A model generated the notes under the pieces. The model did not search any database and was not told the DNA's origin. It saw only the letters and a list, made by a program, of their open reading frames with translations. Of a stretch of 44,518 bases of DNA, positions 1-7,393 are shown one piece after another (positions within the stretch are counted from its first letter, which is position 1; each line of letters opens with the position of its first letter). Made by a program: the position numbers and the translations under genes. Source of the DNA: Gammaproteobacteria bacterium (lineage in GTDB: Bacteria; Pseudomonadota; Gammaproteobacteria; Xanthomonadales; Wenzhouxiangellaceae); NCBI GenBank assembly GCA_003561495.1, contig PWWM01000065.1, forward strand, positions 1-44,518, in the 5' to 3' direction.

Positions 1-1
1 C

Positions 2-445
2 GGTCAATTCCCCGTGGCCAGCCTCAACCAGTGGGAAATCAGCGTGCTGGATGCCGAACTGGGACGTGACGACTGCCTGGCCTGGTACCGCAATCCCTCC
101 CGCGCCTCCGAAGACGCGCTGGCCGTGGCCTGGCGCAACGAAGCCGGCAACTGGCGGCGCCTATGCCCGGATTTCCTGTTCTTCCACGGGAAGGAAGATG
201 ACGTGAAAGTCTCCATCGTCGACCCGCACGGCCACCACCTGGGCGACTCCCTGGGCAAGCTGCGCGGGCTGGCCGCTTTCGCGGCCGAGTTTGGCCATTC
301 GTTTCACCGCATTGAGGCGGTGGCGAAATTGGACGATGGCACGGTGCGGGTACTTGATCTTCAGGATGAGAAAGTACGCGATGCCGTGGTATCGGCCGCG
401 GATGCCAAATCGCTATACCGCGGCGATGTTGCGGCGGATTACTGA
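2..445 (+). CDS. C-terminal end of a type III restriction/DEAD-helicase-like protein (partial)
   Basis: The reading frame is already open at the left edge, so the 5' part lies outside the window; the GTG at 14 is probably internal. The visible ~147 residues contain a CLAWYRNPSR stretch, a PDFLFF segment and SIVDPHGHHLGD, then a KLRGLAAFAAE helix and an LDLQDEKVRDAV end. From memory this matches the C-terminus of large DEAD/DEAH helicases annotated as type III restriction endonuclease Res-like proteins. No helicase motif is visible because that part is missing. From base 51 onward the gene is repeated, at about 92% amino acid identity, at 3774-4168. The family call rests on C-terminal motifs only. 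Confidence 0.6.
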   Translation, partial: GQFPVASLNQWEISVLDAELGRDDCLAWYRNPSRASEDALAVAWRNEAGNWRRLCPDFLFFHGKEDDVKVSIVDPHGHHLGDSLGKLRGLAAFAAEFGHSFHRIEAVAKLDDGTVRVLDLQDEKVRDAVVSAADAKSLYRGDVAADY

Positions 446-493
446 AGGTTCATCCAAGGTCAAACCGGAAATGGGCGGGTTATTCTTCCTGAA
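51..493. repeat. Direct repeat, left copy (flanks ars cassette)
   Basis: Bases 51-493 are repeated in the same orientation at 3774-4215, at roughly 90% identity. The match covers the last ~130 codons of the restriction/helicase-like gene plus about 48 bp after the stop codon, where both copies keep a CAAGGTCAAACC core. Before 51 and after 493 the similarity stops. The 3.28 kb between the copies holds the arsenic genes. Confidence 0.85.
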
Positions 494-630
494 CTCCACC
501 CTGATGGAGTACTGCGCCGGGCCGGAACGCCGGCTTGCGGTCGAGGGCTCTCTGCACCGAGCCTGAAGAACTGCCCGTGGAAAGCCTTTCCGGAGCTCGT
601 TTTATTTGCTAAGCTGGGCAAAACATACGC

Positions 631-646
631 ATATCCATATATCCAT
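631..646 (+). promoter_or_regulatory. Tandem ATATCCAT repeat at the arsR start; possible operator
   Basis: ATATCCAT occurs twice in a row (631-638 and 639-646) and runs into the ATG of arsR at 645. The surrounding ~45 bp (600-646) is clearly more AT-rich than its neighbours, as expected of a promoter/operator. There is no Shine-Dalgarno before 645. ArsR proteins normally bind AT-rich operators over their own promoter; assignment of this repeat as that operator is inference. Confidence 0.35.
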
Positions 647-977
647 GAAACCGGAGCGTTTCTTCAAGGCGCTGGCCGACCGGACCCGGCTGCAATGTCT
701 GCTTCTTTTGAGAGATGACAGAGAGTTGTGTGTGTGCGAATTCGTCCATGCCCTGGCCCTGCCGCAGCCGCGCATTTCGCGCCACCTGGGCTCGTTGCGC
801 GACCAGGGAATCGTCAGCGACGAGCGTCGCGGCCAGTGGGTCTATTACCGGCTCAGTGCCGACCTGCCCGACTGGGCCCGCGAGGTGCTCGAAACGGTTG
901 CGCAGGTTCACTCGCTGGGTGACCTGAACGAGCGCCTGGCCAGCATGCCCAACCGCCCGCAAGTCGCCTGCGACTGA
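645..977 (+). CDS. arsR: ArsR-family arsenite-responsive repressor
   Basis: A 110-residue winged-helix repressor that should bind the ars promoter and release it when As(III)/Sb(III) is bound. The recognition helix region reads LPQPRISRHLGSLRDQGIV and is followed by a wing with RRGQWVYYRL. The metal site is the classical alpha-3 type, ELCVCEF, giving Cys29 and Cys31. The third Cys of the E. coli/R773 pattern (CVCDLC) is replaced by Val here. I chose ATG 645 because translation upstream of it (from TTG 606) gives a non-conserved extension inside the AT-rich promoter. It is the first gene of arsR-arsC-ACR3-CC protein-usp, 32 bp before arsC, and presumably autoregulates this unit. Confidence 0.9.
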   Translation: MKPERFFKALADRTRLQCLLLLRDDRELCVCEFVHALALPQPRISRHLGSLRDQGIVSDERRGQWVYYRLSADLPDWAREVLETVAQVHSLGDLNERLASMPNRPQVACD

Positions 978-1009
978 TTGCCACCCATTTTCCAACTGAT
1001 CGCTGTCCC

Positions 1010-1450
1010 ATGTACCGGCAAAATCCCCTGAGAGTGCTGTTTCTTTGCACCGGCAACTCCTGCCGCTCGCAGATGGCCGAGGGCTTTGCCCGCCATCTGG
1101 GCGGTGACCGTGTCGAGGTCCTGTCGGCCGGCATCGAGGCGCTCGGCAAGAACCCGCGTGCCATTGCCGCCATGGATGAAATCGATATCGACATTTCAGG
1201 CCAGGAATCGACCCGCCTGAGCGACGACATGCTCGACGGCCTGGACCTGGTGGTGACCGTCTGCGGTCATGCCGACGAGCACTGCCCGGTACTGCCGCCC
1301 GGCATCCGTCGCGTTCACTGGCCGCTGCCGGATCCGGCGAAAGCCACCGGCACGGAAGAACAGATCAAGACGGAGTTTCGTGCCGTGCGCGACGACATTC
1401 GCCGGCGCGTCGAAGCGCTGCTGGAAAAGGAACTGGACGAACAACCATGA
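1010..1450 (+). CDS. arsC: Arsenate reductase, thioredoxin-coupled (LMW-PTPase fold)
   Basis: This 146-residue protein reduces arsenate to arsenite so that the efflux pump next to it can expel it. The N-terminal P-loop CTGNSCR (Cys13 to Arg19) is the C-x5-R catalytic loop of low-molecular-weight phosphatase-like arsenate reductases. A Cys pair, Cys85 and Cys92, spaced seven residues apart in TVCGHADEHCP, matches the Cys82/Cys89 relay of the S. aureus pI258 enzyme, so thioredoxin rather than glutaredoxin is the expected reductant. The PDPAKATGT segment holds the general-acid Asp. It overlaps the start of the ACR3 gene by 4 bp (ATGA), so the two are translationally coupled. Confidence 0.93.
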   Translation: MYRQNPLRVLFLCTGNSCRSQMAEGFARHLGGDRVEVLSAGIEALGKNPRAIAAMDEIDIDISGQESTRLSDDMLDGLDLVVTVCGHADEHCPVLPPGIRRVHWPLPDPAKATGTEEQIKTEFRAVRDDIRRRVEALLEKELDEQP

Positions 1451-2541
1451 CCGATACTGCCCATCACGACACAGCAAGCGATCAGGCGCCCGATGTGCGC
1501 AAGGGCATGGGGCTGTTCGAGCGCTACCTGTCGGTGTGGGTGGCCATCGCCATCGTCATCGGCGTTGCCGTGGGTCAGTTTCTTCCGGCCGTGCCCGAGA
1601 CCCTGTCGCGTTTCGAGTATGCCAATGTCTCCATCCCGGTCGCCATCCTGATCTGGGCGATGATCTTCCCGATGATGGTGCAGATCGACTTTGGCGCCAT
1701 CGTCGGGGTGCGCCGTCAACCCAAGGGGCTGGTGGTCACCACCACGGTCAACTGGCTGATCAAGCCGTTTTCCATGTTCGCCATCGCCTGGTTTTTCCTG
1801 ATCGTGGTGTTCGAACCGCTCATCCCCGAGCACCTGGCGCGCGAGTACCTGGCCGGTGCCATCCTGCTGGGGGCGGCACCCTGTACGGCCATGGTGTTCG
1901 TCTGGAGCTACCTGACCCGCGGCGATGCCGCCTACACCCTGGTGCAGGTCGCGCTCAATGATCTGATCATGCTGTTCGCCTTCGCGCCCATCGTCGTCTT
2001 CCTGCTCGGCATTTCCGACATCACCGTGCCGTGGGACACGGTGGCGCTGTCGGTGCTGCTCTACATCGTCATTCCTCTGGGCGCCGGTTACGCCACGCGC
2101 GTGTGGCTGATCAAAAAACGCGGCATCGAGTGGTTCGACAACGTGTTCATGAAGCGTATCGGGCCGGTCACGCCCATCGGCCTGATCATCACCCTGGTAC
2201 TGCTGTTCGCCTTCCAGGGCGAGGTGATCCTCGACAATCCGCTGCATATCCTGCTGATTGCCATCCCGCTGATCATCCAGACGGTGCTGATCTTCTTCAT
2301 CGCCTACGGCTGGGCCAAGGCCTGGAAGATTCCGCACAACGTGGCCGCCCCTGGTGCGATGATCGGTGCGAGTAACTTCTTCGAGCTGGCGGTGGCCGCT
2401 GCCATCGCGATCTTCGGCCTCCAGTCCGGCGCGGCGCTGGCGACCGTGGTCGGTGTGCTGGTCGAGGTGCCGCTGATGCTCTGGCTGGTGCGCATCGCCA
2501 ACCGCACCCGTCACAAGTTCCCTCAGGCCCAGGGGGCATGA
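1447..2541 (+). CDS. arsB: ACR3-family arsenite efflux permease
   Basis: A 364-residue inner-membrane protein with about ten hydrophobic segments, the usual size for bacterial ACR3. It exports As(III) driven by the proton motive force. Family marks are FPMMVQIDF in the second helix region, LGAAPCTAMVFVWS with the essential cysteine (Cys146) in the discontinuous helix, and GASNFFELAVAAAIAIFG with the conserved acidic residue late in the protein. A short polar N-terminus (about 25 residues) precedes helix 1. It overlaps arsC by 4 bp and is followed within a few bases by the small Cys-Cys protein. Some databases use arsB for this family although it is unrelated to E. coli ArsB. Confidence 0.93.
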   Translation: MTDTAHHDTASDQAPDVRKGMGLFERYLSVWVAIAIVIGVAVGQFLPAVPETLSRFEYANVSIPVAILIWAMIFPMMVQIDFGAIVGVRRQPKGLVVTTTVNWLIKPFSMFAIAWFFLIVVFEPLIPEHLAREYLAGAILLGAAPCTAMVFVWSYLTRGDAAYTLVQVALNDLIMLFAFAPIVVFLLGISDITVPWDTVALSVLLYIVIPLGAGYATRVWLIKKRGIEWFDNVFMKRIGPVTPIGLIITLVLLFAFQGEVILDNPLHILLIAIPLIIQTVLIFFIAYGWAKAWKIPHNVAAPGAMIGASNFFELAVAAAIAIFGLQSGAALATVVGVLVEVPLMLWLVRIANRTRHKFPQAQGA

Positions 2542-2545
2542 GCGG

Positions 2546-2881
2546 TTGCGTGCCGGACATGACATCCGCATCGCGCCCGAGGCCCGGCGCTGGCTAGAAC
2601 AGCGCAGTGGCGAAGTCATTGTGCGCCCGTCGCCGCGCCACGGCTGCTGCGGCGGCATGGCCGAAGTGCCGGTGGCCGAGGCGCGTCGGCCCAAGCGGCC
2701 GGAGGATTACGATGTCTTCCATGTCGATGGTATGCGCGTGTACCTTGCGCGCACCCTTGAAGTCGCCGGCCCGATCGAACTGAGACTGGAAACGCTGATG
2801 GGCTTCGGCCGTCTTTTTGTCGAAGTCGACTTGCCGGCCCCCGGTGTGGCCAATGACCAACAGGAGCCCCATGATGTTTGA
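2546..2881 (+). CDS. Small Cys-Cys motif protein of arsenic operons (CC/Se-type)
   Basis: A 111-residue soluble protein with a single adjacent cysteine pair (Cys34-Cys35) in RHGCCGGM. After the motif comes a VPVAEARRP stretch and an acidic, mostly beta-predicted region. Small proteins of this layout, with CC or with selenocysteine replacing one Cys, are known from arsenic-type operons (I recall the NCBI name CC/Se motif family, not checked here). Function is not established; a vicinal dithiol would suit binding of As(III) or a redox role. The only in-frame start after the ACR3 stop is TTG 2546, 4 bp downstream. The 3' end overlaps the start of the UspA gene by 11 bp, so it is firmly inside the operon. 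Confidence 0.65.
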   Translation: MRAGHDIRIAPEARRWLEQRSGEVIVRPSPRHGCCGGMAEVPVAEARRPKRPEDYDVFHVDGMRVYLARTLEVAGPIELRLETLMGFGRLFVEVDLPAPGVANDQQEPHDV

Positions 2882-3674
2882 ACACGTGCTGGTTGCGATC
2901 GATTTTTCACCGGCCTGGCCCAGGGTGCGGCAGCGCCTCGAGGCGCTTGGCAAGCTGGGCGTGGCGCGGGCCACGCTGGTCTATGTCATGAGCAGCCGCT
3001 ACCCGGCCGCGCCCGAGGAGCGTCATCGTGCGCACTACGAGAATCGGCTGGCCGAGGAAGCCGCCAGCCTGGCTGAGATCGGGATGGAGTGCGATTTTCG
3101 CATTGCCGTGGGCGAACCGGGCCGTGAACTGGTGCGCGCCGCGGAGAAGGCCGGCGCCGACCTGTTGCTGCTCGGTGATCGCGGCCATGGCAAGGTGCAC
3201 GACTTCCTGGTTGGATCCACGGCGCTGGACACGGCGCGCCTGACCACGTTGCCTGTGTGGCTCGAGCCGGTTCACGGGGCGTTCGTCGCAGGCAATGATG
3301 TCCTGCTACTGGCCACCGATGGATCAGCGAATGCCGCCGCGGCCGAAGAGGTCACGGAGAAGCTGGCCCCGCGGTTCGCTCGTCGCGTTGCCCTGACCGC
3401 CTGCTGCGCCACCGAAAACGAAAGCTGCGAGAGGTCGGATGCCGAATCCCACCTGACTACACTGGCCGGTCGTATCGAGGGCCTGGAGACGCGCATCGAG
3501 TCGGCCGACCCGCGCGATGCCATCGTCGCCCTGGCCGGCGAATTGCCGGCGGACCTGACCGTGGTTGGCAAGCGTGGGCGCAATGCCATGAGCGAGTTGC
3601 TGCTGGGCAGCACGGCCGAAGCCGTCTGCCGCCGGGTGCACCGCCCCGTCCTGCTGGTTCCCGCGGGGGTGTGA
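2871..3674 (+). CDS. Tandem-domain universal stress protein
   Basis: A 267-residue protein with two UspA folds. Domain 1 starts with MFEHVLVAIDFS and ends with GDRGHGKVHDFLVGSTA; domain 2 starts with VLLLATDGSANA and ends with GKRGRNAMSELLLGSTAEAV then RPVLLVP. Both show the G-2x-G-9x-G(S/T) ATP-binding signature. Start: ATG 2871 (or 2874), with CAGGAG at 2861-2866; upstream in-frame codons belong to the overlapping CC protein frame. UspA proteins bind ATP and help stress survival; last in the ars unit, it could be induced together with arsenic efflux, which is inference. Confidence 0.88.
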   Translation: MMFEHVLVAIDFSPAWPRVRQRLEALGKLGVARATLVYVMSSRYPAAPEERHRAHYENRLAEEAASLAEIGMECDFRIAVGEPGRELVRAAEKAGADLLLLGDRGHGKVHDFLVGSTALDTARLTTLPVWLEPVHGAFVAGNDVLLLATDGSANAAAAEEVTEKLAPRFARRVALTACCATENESCERSDAESHLTTLAGRIEGLETRIESADPRDAIVALAGELPADLTVVGKRGRNAMSELLLGSTAEAVCRRVHRPVLLVPAGV

Positions 3675-3773
3675 CCAAGGCATGACGATCAGCACTGGAG
3701 TGCGGCGGGCTGCTCGGTTAGTCTGAGAGTCGTTGCCGCCACCCGGTTCGAGGGGAACGCCATGTGCCGCAGC

Positions 3774-4168
3774 ATGCCGAACTGGGACGTGACGACTGTC
3801 TGGCCTGGTACCGCAACCCCTCCCGGGCCTCCGAAGACGCGCTGGCCGTCGCTTGGCGGGACGAAGCGGGCAACTGGCGGCGCCTATGCCCGGACTTCCT
3901 GTTCTTCCACGGAAAGAAAGACGACCTGAAAGTCTCCATCGTCGACCCGCACGGCCACCACCTGGGTGACGCCTTAAGCAAACTGCGCGGCCTGGCTGCT
4001 TTCGCGGCCGAGTATGGCCAGTCGTTTCACCGCATCGAGGCGGTGGCCAAATTGGACGATGGCACATCGCGGGTGCTGGATCTTCAGGATGAGAAAGTAC
4101 GCGATGCCGTGGCATCGGCTGCCGATGCCAAATCGCTATATCGCAGCGATGTTGCGGCGGACTATTGA
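3774..4168 (+). pseudogene. Truncated second copy of the restriction/helicase-like C-terminus
   Basis: About 130 codons almost identical to the fragment at the left edge (10 substitutions in ~130 residues: for example Asn to Asp, Glu to Lys, Phe to Tyr). The frame is intact to the same TGA, but the upstream part of the gene is absent: before 3774 the sequence is the unrelated end of the ars cassette. An in-frame CCATGTGCC context exists just upstream but no catalytic domain, so this is best seen as a gene remnant left by insertion or duplication. It ends 70 bp before the convergent diguanylate cyclase. Confidence 0.75.
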
Positions 4169-4215
4169 ATATCGATGCAAGGTCAAACCAGAAAGGGGCG
4201 TTGATACTTCCCGAA
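3774..4215. repeat. Direct repeat, right copy
   Basis: Partner of 51-493. The repeat reaches about 47 bp past the stop codon (CAAGGTCAAACC is shared) and ends at a common CTTCC.GAA. Differences are spread evenly, mostly at third codon positions, so the two copies diverged some time ago or came from different strains. Confidence 0.85.
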
Positions 4216-4237
4216 AGAGCCGAAGTCCCAGGGTTGC

Positions 4238-7186
4238 CTACCCGGCAATGTCCGCGCCCCGGCCAGCGACCCGCACCTGATCGCGACCGCCTTCCTTGGC
4301 CAGGTACAGGGCCTGGTCAGCGGCTCTTAGCAGGCTAATGGAGTTGTCTGCCTCGGGCTGCGGGATGGTGGCGGCAACGCCGGCAGACACGGTGACCACC
4401 TCGGCTGCATCCGAGGCGCCATGCGGAATGGCCAGGTCGGCCACGCGCCGTCGCATCATTTCGGCAACGGACCGGGCCCCTTCTTCGTCACTGTCCGGGA
4501 GCACGGCCAGGAATTCCTCGCCACCGTATCGGGCAAGCAAATCGCCGGTTCGCTGCAGGCACTGGTCCAGGGTCTCGGCAATCTTGCGCAGGCAGGCATC
4601 GCCGGACAGGTGGCCATGCAGATCGTTGTATTCCTTGAAGCAGTCAATGTCGATCAGGATCAGTCCCAGGGATTCATTACGGCGCCCGGCCCGTGCCCAC
4701 TCGCGTTTGAGCGTTTCCTCCAGGTGCCTGCGGTTGGCCATGCCGGTCAGTTCATCAACGCGCGCCAGTTCGCTGAGTTTGCGGTTGGCCGCCTCCAGCG
4801 CCTCGGTGCGTTCACTGACCAGTTCAGCCAGGCGCTGTTCATGCAGGCGCATGCGCCACAGGCGCAAACTGAATAGCGCGGCGATCAGTGCGCTGGCCAC
4901 CAGTGCGATCAGCACGGGGAACCACGGCGTCTGGGTAAAGCGGGCCTGTGAATTGAGCTGTAACGTGGCGCCTTGCGGGTTCCAGACCCCGTCACTGTTT
5001 GCCGCGGTCACCTCGAAGTCATGCCGACCCGGCTGCAGGTTGCTGAAATAGGCCACCCGACGGGTGCCCGCTTCAACCCATGGGCCAGTTTCGCCCAGCC
5101 GGTAGCGAAAGCTGACCCGATCCGGGACTGAAAAGCTCAGCCCGGTGTAGTGGATCTCGATGCTGCTCGTGCCGGCTGGAATATCCATCACATCTTCGGC
5201 GGCATGGGGCTGGCCATCCATCACGACTTTCTCGACGATCACGGGTGGCGGCAGGGGGTTGCGGGCAATGCTTTCCGGATGCAGACGCACCATGCCGTCG
5301 ATGGTCGGAAACCATAGCTTTCCGCCGGCCGCCTTGAGACCGGCCGGCTGGCTGCCGCCGGTGGTCTCCACCGTGAGCATGCCGTCGTCGGCGCCAATGA
5401 CCAAAGCATTGACTGAGTCGATTTCCCCGCCCACCACGGCCTCGAGTTCGGAAATGACAAGTCCTTGAATGCCACGGTTGCCACTGAGCCAGAAGTGCCC
5501 CAGTCCATCATCGATGATGAACGAGACCACTACGTCCTCGAGCCCGTGTTCGGGAGTGAAATGAAACAGGTGCTCCCCGTCATGGCGGAACAGCCCGTTG
5601 CCGTAGGTGCCGAACCAGGTGATGCCGTCGCCTCCGTGATGGATGGCTCTGACCTGCGTGAGCCGGTCATCTTCCAGCCGCACCATGCCTGACTCCGGAT
5701 CGCCATGGTCAACGCCTTTGGTGCGTGCCAGCCATAGTCGCCCATCAGGACCTTCGGAAATGTAGTTGACCGGCTCCGTTCCGGCCTGTTCAACGGCATG
5801 GAAGCTGTCCGAGGCCGGGTCGTGGCGAAGCAAGCCGCCGCTGGTTCCGGCCCAGATGTCGCCATCCGAATGCTGGAAGATCGACAATACGATGCGGTGA
5901 CGTTCGGGCACATCGATCGGCACAAATTCATTACCGCGCAATCGGTGCATTCCGGCGCCACCGTAGGACCCGGCCCACAGGCGATTGTCGTCATCGACAA
6001 GCAACGAAAAAACGCAGCCGTTGGTCAGGCCTTCGGGCTCGTCCAGAATCTCCCGGATTCCGTCCCTGAAGTGGGCAACCCCGCCGCAATTCAGTCCCAG
6101 CCACAGCCCACCTTCTGGATGCTTCACCATCGTCGTCACTGCCGTGGAGTCCAGCCCCCAGTCGGAAAGCCGGTAGGCTTTGGCCTTGCCGGGACGAAGT
6201 TGCCCCATGCCGCCGCCGTCGGTGCCGTACCAGATATGACCTTCGCGGTCTTCGTAAAGGGCGCTGAAGCGCTTGTCGACCACGCCGACTTCCCGCCCGA
6301 AACGGCGGATGTCGTCGCCCTGAATACGATACAGCCCGTCGCGAGCAACGGTGGCCCACAGTGCGCCGTGCCGGTCCCTGATCAGGTTACGAACCGGCCG
6401 GACATCGATGTCTCCTTCAGGTATCGGTAGAAATCTCCTGCTGTCGTCGGCGGCCAGATGCAAAAGCCCATAATCACTGGCGACGTAGAGACCGCCGGCC
6501 TGGTCATCAAGCATTCGGTAAATGGAGCCATCGATGAGCCCCGGGCGATCCACGGCCTTGAACCCCTCGTCGAGCTGATCGATTCGCGCGACGGCCAGTC
6601 CGGAGGCCGTACCCACGTAAATGCGACCGTCGTCCATGGACAGGACATTCCCGGCCGCGCCTTCGGGCAGCCCGTGGGCGCTGTCAAAGTGGCGCACCGT
6701 GCGTTCGTCATCAATCAGGTACAGGCCGCGGCTGGTACCGATCCACAACCCGTGCATATCACGCTGGACACTGCCAACTTGGCCTTTGATGTCCAGCGCC
6801 TCGAGAGGGAAGGGGCTGGCGGCTTTGCCGTCGTGAAATACCAGCCCGTCGTGTTCGCCGGCGATCCAGAATCCGTCCTCGTCGCTACCGACAATCCTCA
6901 GGCGTCGGCCCGGCATCTGATCATCGGGGGTGCGCACGAAGCGTACACCGTCGAATCGGCTCAGACCGTCAAAAGTCGCCAGCCACAAATAGCCACGGGA
7001 ATCCTGGAAGATGCCGTTGACCGAATTCTGCGGCAGACCGGAACGAGTGTCCCAGGACGAGTGGATCAGCTCGACCGGTTCGGTCTGGCCGCCTGAGGCT
7101 GACCATGCATCGAATGCAGCCAGCAGCAGGAACAGCGCCACCCATGATGGAAAGGCTCTGCGTTTCACCCCTTGATTCTTGCTCAA
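4238..7186 (-). CDS. Membrane diguanylate cyclase with periplasmic two-component-type propeller sensor
   Basis: A 982-residue protein predicted to make c-di-GMP in response to a periplasmic signal. Order: N-terminal signal/anchor (VALFLLLAAFDAWSA), many repeats of the LWxGTxxGLxRxDG type (two-component regulator propeller, ~40-640), a Y_Y_Y-type beta domain (~675-745), one membrane helix (~756-777), a coiled coil (RLAELVSERTEALEAANRKL) and a GGDEF domain from 810. The active-site GGEEF is at 888-892 and is complete. RTGD at 879-882 lies exactly five residues before it, the position of the inhibitory I-site (RxxD). Start is the TTG at 7186, giving MSKNQGVKRR; GTG at 7168 is an alternative. Stand-alone transcription unit on the minus strand. 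Confidence 0.9.
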   Translation of the reverse strand: MSKNQGVKRRAFPSWVALFLLLAAFDAWSASGGQTEPVELIHSSWDTRSGLPQNSVNGIFQDSRGYLWLATFDGLSRFDGVRFVRTPDDQMPGRRLRIVGSDEDGFWIAGEHDGLVFHDGKAASPFPLEALDIKGQVGSVQRDMHGLWIGTSRGLYLIDDERTVRHFDSAHGLPEGAAGNVLSMDDGRIYVGTASGLAVARIDQLDEGFKAVDRPGLIDGSIYRMLDDQAGGLYVASDYGLLHLAADDSRRFLPIPEGDIDVRPVRNLIRDRHGALWATVARDGLYRIQGDDIRRFGREVGVVDKRFSALYEDREGHIWYGTDGGGMGQLRPGKAKAYRLSDWGLDSTAVTTMVKHPEGGLWLGLNCGGVAHFRDGIREILDEPEGLTNGCVFSLLVDDDNRLWAGSYGGAGMHRLRGNEFVPIDVPERHRIVLSIFQHSDGDIWAGTSGGLLRHDPASDSFHAVEQAGTEPVNYISEGPDGRLWLARTKGVDHGDPESGMVRLEDDRLTQVRAIHHGGDGITWFGTYGNGLFRHDGEHLFHFTPEHGLEDVVVSFIIDDGLGHFWLSGNRGIQGLVISELEAVVGGEIDSVNALVIGADDGMLTVETTGGSQPAGLKAAGGKLWFPTIDGMVRLHPESIARNPLPPPVIVEKVVMDGQPHAAEDVMDIPAGTSSIEIHYTGLSFSVPDRVSFRYRLGETGPWVEAGTRRVAYFSNLQPGRHDFEVTAANSDGVWNPQGATLQLNSQARFTQTPWFPVLIALVASALIAALFSLRLWRMRLHEQRLAELVSERTEALEAANRKLSELARVDELTGMANRRHLEETLKREWARAGRRNESLGLILIDIDCFKEYNDLHGHLSGDACLRKIAETLDQCLQRTGDLLARYGGEEFLAVLPDSDEEGARSVAEMMRRRVADLAIPHGASDAAEVVTVSAGVAATIPQPEADNSISLLRAADQALYLAKEGGRDQVRVAGRGADIAG

Positions 7187-7305
7187 AAGTCAGGATGTTA
7201 GCACGCTTGTGTCCAGCATTTATTGAAGAACCCCTCGCCTTTCCAACAGACCGTTTACGTAGCCAACACCAAACCCCAACCAACCCGTGTCGACATCCGA
7301 TACCT

Positions 7306-7383
7306 CGTCCGTCGGGGGTGTCACCCCGACCTGCAAGACCTCGGCACCCGAAATGTAGGTCGGCCTGACACGGCCGACGGGCA
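7306..7383. repeat. Inverted pair of GTAG-REP-like palindromes
   Basis: Two 29-nt units face each other: 7306-7334 (read on the minus strand) and 7355-7383 (plus strand). Both begin G(C/T)AGGTCGG, form a 7-bp stem around the same TGACAC loop, and end CCGACGG. Stem 1 is GTCGGGG/CCCCGAC, stem 2 GTCGGCC/GGCCGAC: the inner two pairs are swapped on both sides, so pairing is kept. This is the layout of a REP doublet (BIME). It lies between the soxYZ stop (7394) and the cyclase start. No T-run follows either hairpin, so a simple terminator is less likely. Confidence 0.75.
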
Positions 7384-7393
7384 ACTTTCGGTT

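Noticed and set aside
1315..2694. 459-codon minus-strand frame across arsC/ACR3
   Set aside because: Composition is extreme (Asp/His/Gln/Arg-rich) and it lies fully opposite the recognised ACR3 gene; it is a codon-bias artefact.
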